Below the pieces are notes generated by a model. The model did not search any database and was not told the origin of the DNA. It saw nothing but the letters and a program-made list of their open reading frames with translations. Shown here in pieces: positions 21,949-36,200 of a stretch of DNA of 64,000 nucleotides (the first letter of the stretch is position 1; every line of letters begins with the position of its first letter). A program made the translations under genes and the position numbers. This stretch comes from Leptidea sinapis (lineage: Eukaryota; Arthropoda; Insecta; Lepidoptera; Pieridae), in NCBI RefSeq assembly GCF_905404315.1, contig NC_066269.1:744001-808000 (forward strand), given 5' to 3'.

Positions 21949-24680
21949 GTAAGGTTTTGTTATAATGTAGCTAGAAAGTTCCTCAATAGATTCCGAAGCG
22001 ACTGATTTTACTGGTGCAATTATTATTTTTGTTCTTATTGGTAATTATTTATAACACATAATCGGCTCTCCCGTTATTGGGTGGACTACTCAATACAATA
22101 TACTATCGATGCCTTAAAATTATAAATAGCAATAACTAAATCTGTTTAATGAAATAAATTGTTAGTGTAGTATAAATAGTAATACTAGTCACATGCTGTA
22201 GTATTATTATACTTTAATTTCAATTAGTACCATATTACTTTTAATATTAGTCATATCATGTAGATAACTGCCAGAAGAAAATACTACTGCCAAGTTTTAT
22301 TTGTTATATATGCATCTCTTGCAACAATTATTGCCTTAAAAATCAATAAATGTGGAATTTAAACTAAAGTTAGACTGAGATTTTTTAACTATAACCTCCC
22401 TATATGATTAAGTTCCTGTAACACAAAGACTTAAAATTGCACAGGAAAAGGTGTGGTCCTGTTTTATACATAATATAATATGAAACATTGTTTAATTAAA
22501 ATGGTCCACAACAGTGCCTCCCGTAGGTTTTCATGTATAACAATGAAATGAATGAAATGGAATGTATTGAATGAATTCTTATTTTAACCTGTATAAAATA
22601 ATTATGTGATTCACAATTAAATGAAATATATCATTGCAAGGGTATGTAATTAATTTTATTTATAATTTCCTAATTATTATAATGATAATTTAATTTTTAT
22701 TGTACTTAGGGTTCATAGGTAATATTATAATAATATATACCTATTGAATATTCACAGCAAATACCTTTTTGGTAAATTTTGTTCCATTGTCAATGTCAAT
22801 TTTATTTTATACTCAATGTGTTAGTTTACATTTTATGTTTGTGTAAGTATATTATTTTAAATGTAATAATTGAACCGAGTTCAATGTGTTATATGTTATG
22901 TTTAATTTGCGCTGGCGTTGTATAAACAATATCGAATACATGTGCAACAGATATTTGGACATTTAAATACGTGAAAATAAAATAGTCTATTAAATGAAAT
23001 TTGTAAACTTTCAATGTAATTATTTAAATATTTACTGATATTATTATTTGGTATGGAACATTTAGAGTTATATTGTTCATGATTAGTTATAATGACTTCT
23101 TTAAAACATTTTATTTTGTTAAATTTATAACATTCAAAATAAACTACTCCTAACTTATTTTAATTATCAACCCTCTTGGGTTGTAATGTAATCTCAAACA
23201 AAGTAATGCATGTAACTTACAATTTTTAAACACAATGAATTACAAATTAATGAAATTATGTGCTTGAATGATATTGGTACATTGCCGTTAAATGAAATGT
23301 ATGTCAGTGAAATAAAATTGTTACAAATAATAAATTGTTGTGTTATTTTTACGTGTCTAATACAAAACAGCAGTCTGGTGTTATTTTCAACTCATACTCT
23401 AAAATCAAAACGAATAAATATCTATTTTTTTTATTTTTTTTACTATTGACAAACAAGTCTGTGGGTTCTGCTGATGTTGAGTTTTCACTGTCCAAACTCT
23501 TGCAACAGAGGAATTAAAAAAACAAGTCCTCGAGCCCTTTGTTGACAAGGTCATGAAATGGGATACAATGAACCTTGTAGATATAATTAAATATAAATAG
23601 ACTTGTTTGTGAATATAATTAGATGTTTACCACAAAAAACTCATCTCTGGGCGGGTGCCCCCAGTACTTGCTTCGTCCATTTAAGGCGACAATAAATGCC
23701 AGCAACCTTGAGCAAGTGGGAGGAGCTTGCTTCATTCCCGAGCAACGAGTGCACAAAAAATTGCCGTGGCCCGTGGCACACCGTGCCTACTCCCGCGACC
23801 TTGTAAAGCTATTATAATATTAATCATAATATTTAGTCGCAACGAACGGCTTATAATATCGTAGAGTAACCATACGTTTCAAATTTACTGCGTGATTGTG
23901 ATCACTATCCAAAATATTTCTGTTGTAATGTTTATAATTGACTGTTTATTGAAAACTTAAACGTAAATATAAACATAATAATTATCTGCGCGATTATGAA
24001 ATACTTTTCAACGCACTTTTAACAGCAAATCAAAAATTTGAATAAAGCAATTACGGCTAACATGCAGTAAGTACTTCTAATTCTACGAAAGTATTTCGTC
24101 AGATTTTATATTAGACATATTAAATTATTTGTGGGTGTTTGTCACAGGTAGGTACTGCTACATAGCTTTGTAATAAAAAATATAGAATGATTTAATTAAT
24201 AAAAATTTGTGAATAGTTTACGTAATTTATTGCTTCTAGAATTTCTCAAAATTTTGTACTTTTACACACACAGCATCGTTTATTGTCAATCGATATGCTT
24301 CTTAATTATTTTTATCACAAAGTATTTCTTGTATATTATTGGCTTTTCTCTTTCCATTTTTCATTTCCGTCCTTTAATTTCATTTCGACCAATTGGGGGA
24401 GCATGCAATCTGTATAAAATTTTACTAACTTATTTTTCATTTTAGTATTTCAAAGTTCGTCATCTTTATAAATTATTTCCTTAGCAGGTGGTTCACGCAT
24501 TCAATTTTTTCGATCGTTATGTTTTTATAAAAATGGCCTTGCCTATAAAAATTTTGCATAGGTAATTGCGTCAGCATTTGATATTGATCGTGCATAAATT
24601 GTACATATTTACTTATTTATCAAAGATACAATGTAACATTACAGATTAAATCTAAAGCGTTACAAAGATATTATACTAAA
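21949..24680. other. Sin1 3' region and gene-poor DNA
   Basis: Possible Sin1 polyadenylation signals are GAAATAAATTG near 22152 and AATCAATAAATG near 22345. Beyond this the sequence is very AT-rich. A possible orphan exon lies at 23511-23608. A GC-richer patch at 23640-23810 matches nothing that I recognise. Confidence 0.5.
23511..23608 (+). CDS. possible orphan terminal exon
   Basis: After a candidate acceptor CTCTTGCAACAG (ends 23510) one frame reads EELKKQVLEPFVDKVMKW, then DTMNLVDIIKYK and a stop at 23606-23608. The amphipathic, non-repetitive composition looks coding in an otherwise empty AT-rich stretch. No partner exon, family or expression hint is visible. It could be a relic of a lost gene or chance. 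Confidence 0.2.
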
Positions 24681-24689
24681 GAAAAAACA

Positions 24690-25245
24690 AACAATGAAAA
24701 TTATAAACTAGTTATCTTATTTTATAGAGCTTACAGGCATCAAACTCTCAAATCACATTTAACCAAACATTCCATCCAGCTGGCAAACAGATCACACTGT
24801 GCTACCTCAAGTACAGAGTTTAGATGACAGATAGCTCGTATTACAGGCGTGTGCTTATGCGCTTGATACTATTTTTGAATCCTTCTACTAAAATTGTAGA
24901 CTTCATACCAGTCGAAGTACCTTAAAATAATGTTATTATTACATTCCCCAAATAATAATTGTTCTCCACTAAAAAATATGTATTTACGATATTTACCAGA
25001 ATAAGTTTTGTAACGTTCGTGCACCTTAGGTGTGACATTTTTCGTGCAGCTTGGGCGCATGTGCAGCTTTATATATTTTCACAGGCATAAAAATATTATT
25101 TCCTGTTCTTTTCCGAATGACTGCAGCTGTGCCTGATAGGATTGAGTTTTTTTTAAGTGACCTTATAACCCAACAGCCATCTGCTATGACGTCAATAAGT
25201 GGGATATCATTCACCCATAACAGCATCATTCATTCAAATGGCTAA
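24690..25245 (-). pseudogene. transposase-like remnant, possibly MULE-type
   Basis: On the minus strand one frame (25229-25026) reads DIPLIDVIADGCWVIRSLKK, then LSGTAAVIRKRTGNNIFMPV and KIYKAAHAPKLHEKCHT. I associate the pattern (V)IADGxWxxRSxxxx..LSGxAxxIGxRTGxxLFMGxxNKYCxxC with an insect transposase family of Mutator-like type, from memory only. Downstream pieces occur in other frames with stops. It is a dead fragment whichever family it is. Confidence 0.35.
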
Positions 25246-25569
25246 TTCTTTTTCCCAAACTTTGTTGACTGTGTCCATTCTTTTGTAAAATATGTTAGAA
25301 GATATTTAGGGCAAATCTATTTCTGCTAACAATTCATTTAATTGCGTATTACCACATCCTATTGCTACTGCATTCGCAACTGTATTTATATTTATATCAG
25401 TTTCAGTATCATTGCAACAAATGGAAAAAGTTTCGTAACACATTTTGCATTTTAATTTTAGATTTGAAACTAGCCCTTACTTTCTTTCAATTGCAATCGA
25501 CAGTCTATATTACCACGTGAGGAACTTCTTAAAGGTCCTTAAAAATCTTTATTTATATTATATCTTTTT

Positions 25570-26815
25570 GCCTCCAACACGACCCTTGACGACAACGGAA
25601 AAACACCGCCGACCATCCCGCTGTGTCAGAGCGCTATGCCTGAAGTACAGTTCAGACAGAAAACTGTGAGGCGAGCTCAGTTTTCGTTAGATATTAGGAA
25701 GTCGAGCGGGCCGGATGGCATTTCTCCAATCGTGCTTAGAACATGTGTTGACGCCGGTGCTAACGCGTTTATTCCGGCACTCATATACAAAAGGCGTAGT
25801 CCCTGACTCATGGAAGTCAGCCCGATCCAAAAAAAACAGTTCGGATCCGGCAAACTACAGGCCTATAGCTATTACCTCCCTGCTAGCATAATTACCCGCC
25901 AGCTCTTGGTATACCTAGAGGGTCACCAGTTGATCAACGACCAACAGTACGGCTTCCGCCATGGTCAGTCAGCAGGTGATCTTGTGGTATACCTAACACA
26001 TAGATGGGCGGCGGCAAACAAAAGCAAGGGGGAAGGCCTGGCAGTTAGCCTGGATATAGCGATGGCCTTTGATCGTGTATGGCACAAGGCGCTTCTTGCA
26101 AAACTTCCATCATTTGGGCTTCCTGAGAGCTTATGCAAGTGGACCTCCAGCTTCCTCACTCGGCGCAGCATACAGGTCGTTATAGAAGGGTATGCTCGAA
26201 TCCTAAGCCCGTGAACGCTGGAGTGCCCCAAGTCTGTGTGCTATCTCTCACACTGTTTGATGATATGTTGGACACCTCCAATATACATTACTATGCAGAC
26301 GACGGCACGGGCGATGCCGTACACACGGGCCATGCAGGTTTCTCGAGGGAAATCGTCGTCCAATTTAACCCCCAGAAGACTCAAGTTTGCACGTTTACCA
26401 CTAAAAAGAAAACCATTTGTCGTATCACCGCTCTTCGACAATAGGTACATCGAGGACCTAGTGCTCTGTGTACGGCCGGATCACTTGGGGATGCGTAGAG
26501 ACATAGCTTCATTGCGTGTCTTCTACCGCATTAATCACGGGGAGTGTTCCGAAGAGCTGTTTCAACTGATTACTACCTTCGACCACCACCTACGACACGC
26601 CAACAGTTAGGATATCATCCCCACTATCTGGATGTGTGGCGGTCCTCCACAGTGTGGTTTTCAAGGAGCTTTCTTCCACATACTACAAAGCTGTGGAATG
26701 AGCTTCCTTGTGCGGTGTTTACGGGACGATACAACATGGGACCTACCTTCAAAAAAAGCGCGTAGACCTTCCTTAAAGACCGGCAACGGTCCTGTGATTC
26801 CTCTGGTATTAATTA
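25570..26815 (+). mobile_element. jockey-group LINE J1 with damaged reverse transcriptase
   Basis: Plus-strand frames hold LTHRWAAANKSKGEGLAVSL then DIAMAFDRVWHKALLAKL (catalytic box A with its aspartate), NAGVPQVCVLSLTLF, and HYYADDGTGDAVHTG (YADD box, about 26288), followed by NPQKTQVCTFTTKKK. After that the C-terminal region (RRDIASLRVFYRINHGECSE, PTFKKSA) runs to a degenerate tail near 26815. At least three frameshifts separate the pieces. Endonuclease and ORF1 are absent. It lies between Sin1 and the coiled-coil gene. Confidence 0.85.
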
Positions 26816-28080
26816 GATTGTATAAAAATACGCAATTATTTTTATACTTTTTAGTGCATATTATATCTATTGTTTTGTAATAGTGTTTTTGAAGTAGATT
26901 GTTTTTTTGTTAAACATTTTTTTATTTTAAGATTTTTAGTGGATTTGAAGTACACTAACTAACAATTTGGCTAAATATATGTATATATACTAATTTTTTC
27001 AATGCAGCAATGAACGTAAGCGCTTCGCAATTTGATTATAGACAGTAAGAAATTCTGCCACAGATCGCACCCTTACTGTACCTTAGTCGTTAAGGAGTCC
27101 CATTGATAATCATATTCGACTACGACAATTACTTGGCCATAACTATGCTATGGTGGATGACTTAAATATCCGGATACCATAAAAAAGATTTGGCCAAGTA
27201 TCGTTAATTTGCTTGAACCTAACCAAACTATCTTTGAAGTATATCCTTTCCAAAAAAAAAAGAATCCTTCGAAATCGGTTGGCGCGATATTGAGTTATTC
27301 GTAAATTTATCATCCACTTTGTTGTACGTATAGAAAATTTAAGATTTATGGTTTTCTCATGGATGCCATTGTCAGATCTGGAGCAAATAACAATAGGACC
27401 ACACAGAAAGCACCAGCTTTAAAAAAAAGAATTATCAAATTCGGTTCACCCAGTCGAAAGTTTTGAGGTAACAAAAAAAACTACAATATTTTGAGAATTT
27501 TGTAGAATATTGTTTTAATTATTTGCGTTGATGCCTATTAATTGCTATTTTAAGATAACTTTTATACTGGAGTTACCTACGGAAAATTTAAGCCCATCAA
27601 AAGGTATTCCATTAAGAATTCATACTTGTTATTTCGTGGCAGCAAAAATATGGATAACAATCAAATTTAAGTATTTATAAATGTAAAAATTATAATGATT
27701 CAGTTTTATATTACACTGGATATTCTGCATTGTCTAGGTGTAGCAACTTACCGGGCGCAACATCTTGGTACCCCAAACACACTCCCAGAAGTCTTTCGGA
27801 AGGACAGGAGGTTGCTAAGAATTGGGGTTGCAAGAATAACAAATTTATTTATTTATTTAAAGGTGCTCCAACAACACATACACAATACACTCTTAAACTT
27901 AAATATTGTACAAAAATAGTTCCAGTGTATGAGTCAATTACAGGTGCACACAACATAAATGAGAATCATTTCTATTGGGCACTTATATAACACAGAGACT
28001 TATACAGTACATAAAAAATATGATAATAAAAAAAATTAATGGTAATAAAAAAAATATGATGTAAGTAATTAAAGAATCAC
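26816..28080. other. repeat-derived DNA without an open gene
   Basis: The part 27120-27420 has long unambiguous words (GGCGCGATATTGAGTTATTCGT, CATGGATGCCATTGTCAGATCTGG) that suggest an old element, but no frame can be read. The part 27700-28080 is probably the 3' untranslated region of the LINE that starts to its right. Confidence 0.4.
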
Positions 28081-28084
28081 TATA

Positions 28085-31054
28085 CTATAGTTGCAATACC
28101 TTGCGTTTAAATGCTATGAGGCTATCGCAAAATGGATCAGCCCCGGATGTCTCCAAAATATTATTTAATGAATGACAGACACGATTAGTGGCGCGTTGCT
28201 GCCAACGTTAGTTCTTACGGTGGGTAGATAGAAAAGTTTGTGTTTGCTTCGTGACCCTAATCTCGGTATGTTTAATGTTATTTTGCACAGGATATTGGGT
28301 GTATCTAGCATGTTGTTTAAAACTTTATATAAAAACGAGTGGTCAAGCATACGACGTCTATCAGAGAGCTTATTCATTTTAAGAAACTTTAATCTTTTTT
28401 CATAGTTGCTTCTGTTGCTTATATTTCTATTCATAAAACATATTTGCTTGGTAAATGAGCGATTGATTAGTTCAATGCGTGTCCAATGTCCCTATGGACA
28501 GAATACTGAGGGTTCCAGATAACGCTACCGAATTCAAGTGTGCTACGGATCAAGGAATTAAATAACACAATTTTAGGTTTTGATTTTTTAAAACATTTAG
28601 TTTCTCGTTTTATGAACCCTAACATTCTGGAAGCCTTACTGATTATGTTATTATAATGTGGTATAAAGGTGAGTTTCATATCTAGTGCTATCCCCAAGTC
28701 CCTCACCTCAGTGACCTTCACCAGTTGTTCATCATTAATAACATAAGTTGTGGATAGAGGATTTTTTCTTTTGGTAAATGTTATATGGTAACATTTAGAC
28801 GCATTCAAGCACATTTTATTTAAATTACACCACATCTGAACACGCGTTATATCACTTTGTAATAATGCTATATCATCAACATTATGGATTTCTTTAGAAA
28901 GTTTCATATCGTCAGCGTATAAAGAGTAGGTACAGTGTTCAATAAAAGAGCCTATATCATTAATGAACAACGCAAATAGAACCGGACCTAGATGGGAGCC
29001 CTGGAGAACTCCTGAGGTAGCAATAAATGGTAGTGAGTCGAAGCCATTGATTGATACAAACTGACTTCTTTCTGATAAGTAAGAACTAAACCACTTAAGT
29101 AACTCTCCACCTATCCCATATAAACAACCAAGCTTTTTTAGCAATATTGGATGACTGACTTTGTCAAATGCACTGGAGAAGTCTGTGTAGATGCAATCAA
29201 TTTGATAACCCTTGTCAAGTGCATTTGCCAAATTATTGACGTGCTCAAATAGATTGGTATCGATAGACCTTTTGATACAGAAACCATGCTGTTTTTCATT
29301 CAAGTACTGTTAACAATGTGATGCAAGAATGGGACAGAGGAGAGATTCTAAAATCTGAAAGAAAGTGTTCAGTATTGAAATAGGTCTGTAGTTTATAACA
29401 TTATTTGTCTCGCCTTTTTTGTATACTGGTATTATTCGGGCTTTTTTCCATTCAGAGGGAAAGGTACCTATTTAAAGCGATCTGTTAAAAAATATTTTTA
29501 AGGGAAGGGAGCATCTTTTAATAAATAAAGATGGAATATTATCCGGACCTGGTCCCTTATAAATATTTAAGCTTTTGATTTTATTTATTATAATTTTCTC
29601 AGTAATTCTAATTCTACAGAGTGGTATGATATTATTTTTATATATTGTGCCTTGCATGTCACTGCTATTACAATCCGAGTCATTAGAGTAAACTGAACTG
29701 AATTGTTCCGCAAAGAGATTGGCTATTTCTTCACTATCCACGACTATTTTAGTATCACGGTGCATTTCATTGGGCAAATTATTAATATTCATTCTTCTAT
29801 TTTTTACGAAATTCCAGAAATATTTAACATTTTTACATATATTGCCTTTAATATTGTCTATATATTTACTATATTTAGTACTGATTATTTTATCACAACG
29901 AGTTCGAAGTAATTTAAATTCATATTCATCCCGCGGATTTTTTAATTTACGCATTTTATTTCGAAGTTTATCTTTCTCTTTAATTAATTTGATGAGTGCT
30001 TTATCAAACCACGTCGGATAATTATGTTTCAGAGTTGTACTAGATGGAACATAATTTTTAATCGCTTTATTTACCTCATCGTAAAATATTGTAACCATAT
30101 CATCAACACAACTGTTATCTACATTGAATTTTTCCGTCCAATTAACACTTTGAATATTTTATTGATTTCAACATAATTCGCTTCCTAAAAATTGAATCTG
30201 GGTTTTGGTTTTCTTTTAAAAGCTTAGATGACACTTTTGAAATCAATATTTCTAAACAAGGATGAAATGAATCCTTTTTGCTTAAGTTAACATTTAACTT
30301 GAGTTGTTATTGCAATATTTGAAAGAACCATGTCCAATATTCTATTATCAGTATTAACAATGTAATTGTATTGATAGAGACAACATAATGACATTAAGTC
30401 CACTAAACTATGACCGAGGTTATTAGAGTACCTAACTGGAAGGTATTAGTACATTTGGTACATCGACACTATGGGACCACGATATGAAACTAATGTTAAA
30501 ATCACCAATTATTATGACATCATCAAGGGAATCAAGACACATACAATTACTAGCATGTTTAAAGAAGCACTGCACTTCGTCTATCGTGAGGGGAGGAGGT
30601 AGATATACAACGCAAAGCCCAAGCCTATGAGACTGACCGTTCATGTGTAAGTTTAAAGATATCCATAGATCTTCATTCTCAGTTTCCCAGTTAATCAGAC
30701 GTCTACTGTCAAACATTTTATGATTGCAATTAATACTCCACCTCCTCTAGATTTCGTAGGAGAGTTGCGATATACTGTGTTATTATTAATGTCATATGTC
30801 AACCATGTCTCCGTGAGTACAATAGCGTCAAAATCATTATTTAGGATATTAAGGTAAAATTCATTGGTTTTAGTCTGTAGACCACGCACATTCTGGTAGT
30901 AAATATTAAAAAAATATATTCCCACACACGCAAAATAGGCGCACAGTCGTCGAGCTGCGGAAATTAGCCCGATAATACCGTACCATACACTGGATATTAT
31001 ATATAGAAGAGGATAATTTGCATTTATAAATAGATTTGATAAATTGTAATCCAT
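28085..31054 (-). pseudogene. non-LTR retrotransposon copy A (endonuclease + reverse transcriptase), frameshifted
   Basis: Minus-strand pieces appear in order: IYYQNVRGLQTKTNEF and LTETWL (endonuclease start, 31054-30695); DVIIIGDFNISFISW (30716-30432); the linker and early RT with YKGPGPDNIPSLFIKR (30098-29472); QHGFCIKRSIDTN, IYTDFSSAFDKVSH, LFINDI and SLYADDMKLSK (29303-28467); then the C-terminus to a stop at 28087-28085. At least four frame breaks separate them. SGVLQGSHLGP has L where the conserved box has P. It is related to, but clearly diverged from, the intact copy at 33274-36291, so the two are not a recent duplication. The clade is within the jockey/CR1 group. Confidence 0.9.
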
Positions 31055-33273
31055 ATTTTTCTGAAATATTTATTTTCTTAAGGATTTCATCTTAAAGAAA
31101 GAAAGGCGTTGTGTGTAAGGACACCATGACTAATTCCATTTGCAAAAAAATCCAAGTTTCTGGTGAAATGATCTTTGGATATTTACAATGCGCTGCGAAT
31201 ATAGGTAGTAGGTACCTATGTATTATAAAATGGATTCCATATTACACAAGCATATTCTAAGTAACTTCGGGCTAAAGCGTTGAAGAGAACTTTTTTGGGT
31301 ATGAGGTATTAGTTATGTCCACTTTGCCTTTTTTTGTTCATCAAGAGCATACGTCATAGCGCAGTCAACAACGCAATGTTTGCACAGAGTTTTGGCTAGG
31401 AAGGTACCACAACGAAGCTCTTTCCTGCCGTCTAGCAGTGATGTGTAAGTATTATTGTGATTCAGTTTGAAGGGCACAAATTACTGCGCTATCTTCTGGA
31501 ATGGAATGGACCTAAGATAAATAAAAGAACAAATAAAATTGTCTTCGTTTTATTTACAATTAATCAATAGTATTAACAAATTTGGTACATACGATATATT
31601 TACAATGTGTTCTTCAAGTGCATATTAGTACCTTCACAATTATAGTAAAAATTATTCTAAAATATATGAAACAATAAATATAAATATTGTACATCTAATA
31701 AAATATATTTAAGTGGGAATATTGTTTTCTAAATTTAATATTAGTCTAATGCTTGCTTACTGTGTTATTCTGCTTCAAACATTTGAACAGAGTCCCATTA
31801 ACTTACAATAAATAATTAAACTCATATTCACACTTAAAAATGATCTGAAACAAAACTCTGTGTATGCGTCCATTAGGCAGAGTTTTAGTTCAGTTATGTT
31901 TAGACTTTGTTTGCGCTTTGAATAAAAAGCCACGCAATGAGAAAGTGCTCAGTGAAAACTGTCCATAAAACAGCATATCCAAACTTAAAAAGGATGGAGT
32001 GTAGTATTTCAGAAAAGTGCCAATTTAAATTAACAAAACTGTGTAGAGGTACCTAACTGACGCTTTGAATCAATTTGCTAAATAATTACATTTCAATTGT
32101 TAAAACAAAATGTTCTTGGCTCGTGTTCGCGTCTGTCTCGCGCGTGACGTAGTGTTACTACTTTCTAATATACTTTGAACATTACTACCATAAAATAAGG
32201 TGTTAATTTGAATGAATGTTTTAATGTTATTTGTTTTAAAAATAATGTATACTTTAATAAAATGCGGCCTTAATACGCGATTGGGAGTCTAATTGTTTAT
32301 TGTACGTCAATGCAGAAACACTAATAAATTTAATTTAATTACCAGACGCTTCAGAGAATAGCCAGAGAAGACAGAAACAAATGGCATATGACCCGCATAA
32401 ACAATATATTTTATAAATATGCAATGCATTTATATGTATGAACTACATGGCCACAGTTTTATACATTGTCTTTGATAAATTATTACATAGTACAGTATTA
32501 GGGTGCCTCCACGGTTGCCAGTGGGATCGTATTTTTATTTTAATTTATCATTCATTAGCAGTAAAGGACAAAATCAATATAAACATGCTTTTTTTATAGA
32601 CGAAGAAGACAAACAGGCATAAATAGGAATAGTCTGTCTATAATCTGTGATCTGACGGTATTGTAACACCAGAGGAATCTCAATAGCTTTGCCAACCTCA
32701 TGAAGTGTTGAATAAATGTATATGAGTTGGAAAACCAATAACTCATTGGTAGATGGTGGACGATGATCAAACCAAGTTGAGAAGAGTAAAGGGTTCTACT
32801 TACTGTAACACTTGTAAACTCACACATAAAAAATAACTCTGAATGGATATTGTTTAAAAGATCTTTGAGATTTTCAGGGACTAAAAATAAAATTAAAAAA
32901 GAACTATAAAGAACTGGTTATCATGACAATATCTGTTATGTTTAACTTTAAATACATATTATATTTTTAATTTTAATATATAAATTATACTAGCTGACTC
33001 CACACTATACTACACTCAGACACTGTCCTGTCAATAGAAAAAAATATTTTATTTTATTTTCATAGGGTGGCTAACAGCCGTCAATACAAAAACATATATC
33101 TACATGTTTATATATAGGCCAATTAAAAGCCTCCACAAAAAGGTATTATAGTATTTTTTTTTACGTTTTTACAAATGCTTAAACTAATTAAAGGCATTAC
33201 TATGTACTAGTTAACTACGCTTTTTTGCAATTTAAATTGACTTAAAGTATACATATATTATGTTGTCATTGTA
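31055..33273. other. spacer between two LINE copies with repeat fragments
   Basis: Holds an eroded R2 repeat at about 31300-31500, an R4 repeat (reverse) at about 31780-31910, and a degenerate J1 tail at about 32590-32710 (GAAGAAGACAAACAGGC, ACACCAGAGGAATCTCAATAGC). The last 200 bases are the 3' UTR of the LINE to the right. No gene seen. Confidence 0.55.
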
Positions 33274-36200
33274 TTAGTTTTCTGTGACTTGCAAATAATC
33301 TTGTATAATATGTTTCTTAACACTACCTAAACTGGAACAAAAAAGATCTATTTCGGATGATTTTAGTTTGTTAAAATTATACGAAGTACGTGGTATAAAG
33401 GAGTGTGATCTATAGTTTGTGCGCATGAGTGGAATATGATGGAGATTCTTTTTTCTAGAATGTTGGTACGGTATATTGAGGTTTATTTTAGATAACAAGG
33501 TTGGACTGTCAATCTTACCCTGAGCAATTTTCATAATAGTCGTAATATCAGCCATGGATCTACGGAGTGTTAATGGTAGGAGATGAAATCGAGTACACCG
33601 AGTTTTGTAATCTGTTTTGGGAATTCTGAACTTATAATTTAAAAATCTCGTAATTTTTTTCTGTATTTGTTCAATTCTTTTACTATGTATCATATATACC
33701 GGATTCCAGATTTGACTAGCATACTCTAAATGACTACGAACATAAGCGCAAAAAATTATTTTTAATGTTTTCATTCTCTTGAAGCAGTTCGCTGAACGTA
33801 TTATAAACCCAAGTGCTTGTGATGCCTTATTTGCAATATTGTCGATGTGACATTCGTAAGTTAGCTTGCAGTCAATAGCTACACCTAGATCTGTGACATA
33901 ATCGACCCGCAATAGAAATTGATTATTTATAGTATAATTAAATTTGATGATTAGCTTTTTACGGGAAAAACTAATAAAAAGACATTTAGGTATATTAAGC
34001 CAAAGCTTATTATTACTACAATATGTTGCTAGTCTATTGAGATCTTCCTGAAGGAGATCAACGTCATAGATATCGTTGATAGGCCGAAATATCTTCAGGT
34101 CGTCAGCGAAAAGTAAATAATTGGAATGATGAAAGCATGTATCGATGTCATTTATGAAACAGATAAATAATAAAGGACCTAGGAGTGAGCCCTGAGGAAC
34201 TCCAGAAGATATCGTGATCCATGAGGAGGTGTAGCCATTTAAAACAACTGCCTGAGTTCTGTTTTTTACGTACGAACTTAACCATCTAAATAAGTTACCC
34301 CTAATACCAAGACCAGCAAGTTTCTGAAGAAGGATTCTATGATCTATGCGGTCGAAAGCTTTGGTGTAATCTGTATACACAACGTCAATTTGTTGACCAC
34401 CGTCCATGCAATCAGTTAAGAAGTCAGTGAAAACAAGTAAATTAGTAACCGTTGATCTTCCTTTTATAAAACCATGCTGTTGTTGGTTTAACACATTTTT
34501 AAGGCTAGGGTAAAGTTGATTATAGATGATGCGCTCAAACACTTTGGCAAGAAGACATAATTTTGAAATCGGTCGATAGTTTTCCACTTTGTCTTTCTGA
34601 CCTTTTTTATGTATAGGTGATATGAATGCCGCCTTCCACCTGATCGGCATGATACCTTCATTAATTGATCTCTTAAAAAGCAAGGTGACAGGTAATGCCA
34701 ATACTTCAGAACATTTGACGAGGAACAGTGCTGGTAAACTATCTGGCCCAGGTGATTTATTTAGATCAAGTGATTTTAAGAGCTTTTCTATTTGTTTATT
34801 ATCAATTTCGATAGAACTTATATTACTAATAATAGATTCATCTGAACAATTATAGGATTTGGATGTGGTAGTGGATTCTTGGAAAGTCGAATAAAAATAT
34901 CTTGAGAAAAGCTCACAAATGTCCTGTCCTTTATTGCCTTCAGTGTATCCATAGATCATATTAGATGGTATATTTGAACAATTACGTTTACTTTTCATAA
35001 AGGACCAAAATGCCTTGGGATTATTAGATATATCATTTTCAATTTTACTAATGTAGTGATCAAAACAACTACGCTCAATAACTTTAGCCCTGTCTCTAAG
35101 TAGGTGGAAAGTATGTAAGTCATTGAGATTATGATATATTTTATATTTCACAAGATATTTATTTTTCTCTTTGAGGATTTTAATTAAGGCCGCGTTATAC
35201 CAAATTGGATATTTATTATTTTTAATGATCCGTTTCGGCACGTGACGGTTTCTTATATCATAAACTATTGAATAAAAATGATTAACGGCATCATCCACAG
35301 AGTTTTGAGTAAGAATATTAATCCAGTCAATCTGACTTAGTTCCGCACTCATCTCCTCAAAATTACCTTTGTTATAGTTAAAAATTGTCCGCTCAGCTGG
35401 TTTCAAGTGTGGTATATATGAAAAGTTAAAGTGCACAATTAATGACTTATGATAGGGATCTTCTGGTACTAACGGATCAGTGCATGCTGACACAGTGAGC
35501 TCATTGTTACTTAAAACTAAATCTAATAATTTGCCAAATGCATTATAATTACTATTAAATTGTCTAAGTCCACACAGACTGAGTGTATCTACGAAGTGCA
35601 AAATGTGGGACGTGGTTGGTGCAATTGGATTTAAGTATGTTTCGCATGGAACCCACGATATGGAGCTCATGTTAAAATCTCCCATAATAATAAACTTATC
35701 AAGCGGATTTTTATTAATCAAAGATGTTAGTTTACATAGAAAATTGTTAAGCTGAGCAGCAAAATTATTCCCAAGGTTCTGTTCGCAAAGATAGAGAGTA
35801 CATATGTGTATTTTAAATGTTGTTCTCGGACTAGATGCAGTTATCAACAGTGTAACCCAGACATCCTCGGCACACGACTGCCATTCAATTCTGGGTGTAG
35901 CCAACAGATCACGTCTAATGGCTACAAGGACACCACCTCCACGTGATTGCCCTTGTGCTAAGTAATCACGGTCACGCCGAAAGACTAAATACCTACTATC
36001 AAATAGCTCACTGTCAGAGATTGATTCAGTCAGCCATGTTTCAGTGAGTGTTATCACATCATGATCGCTCATAGACATGTTTCTTGAGAATACCTCTGTT
36101 TTAGTTCGTAACCCCCGTACATTTTGGTGATAAATACTAAGATTAAACACTGTTACCGACAAGACAATTTCTAAATAGATCAATGATATACTGAAATAAA

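Noticed and set aside
32988..33020. ACTAGCTGACTCCACAC as a reversed Helitron end
   Set aside because: Only the first eight bases match the CTAG-GCTGACCC end; the rest diverges and no second terminus is visible.
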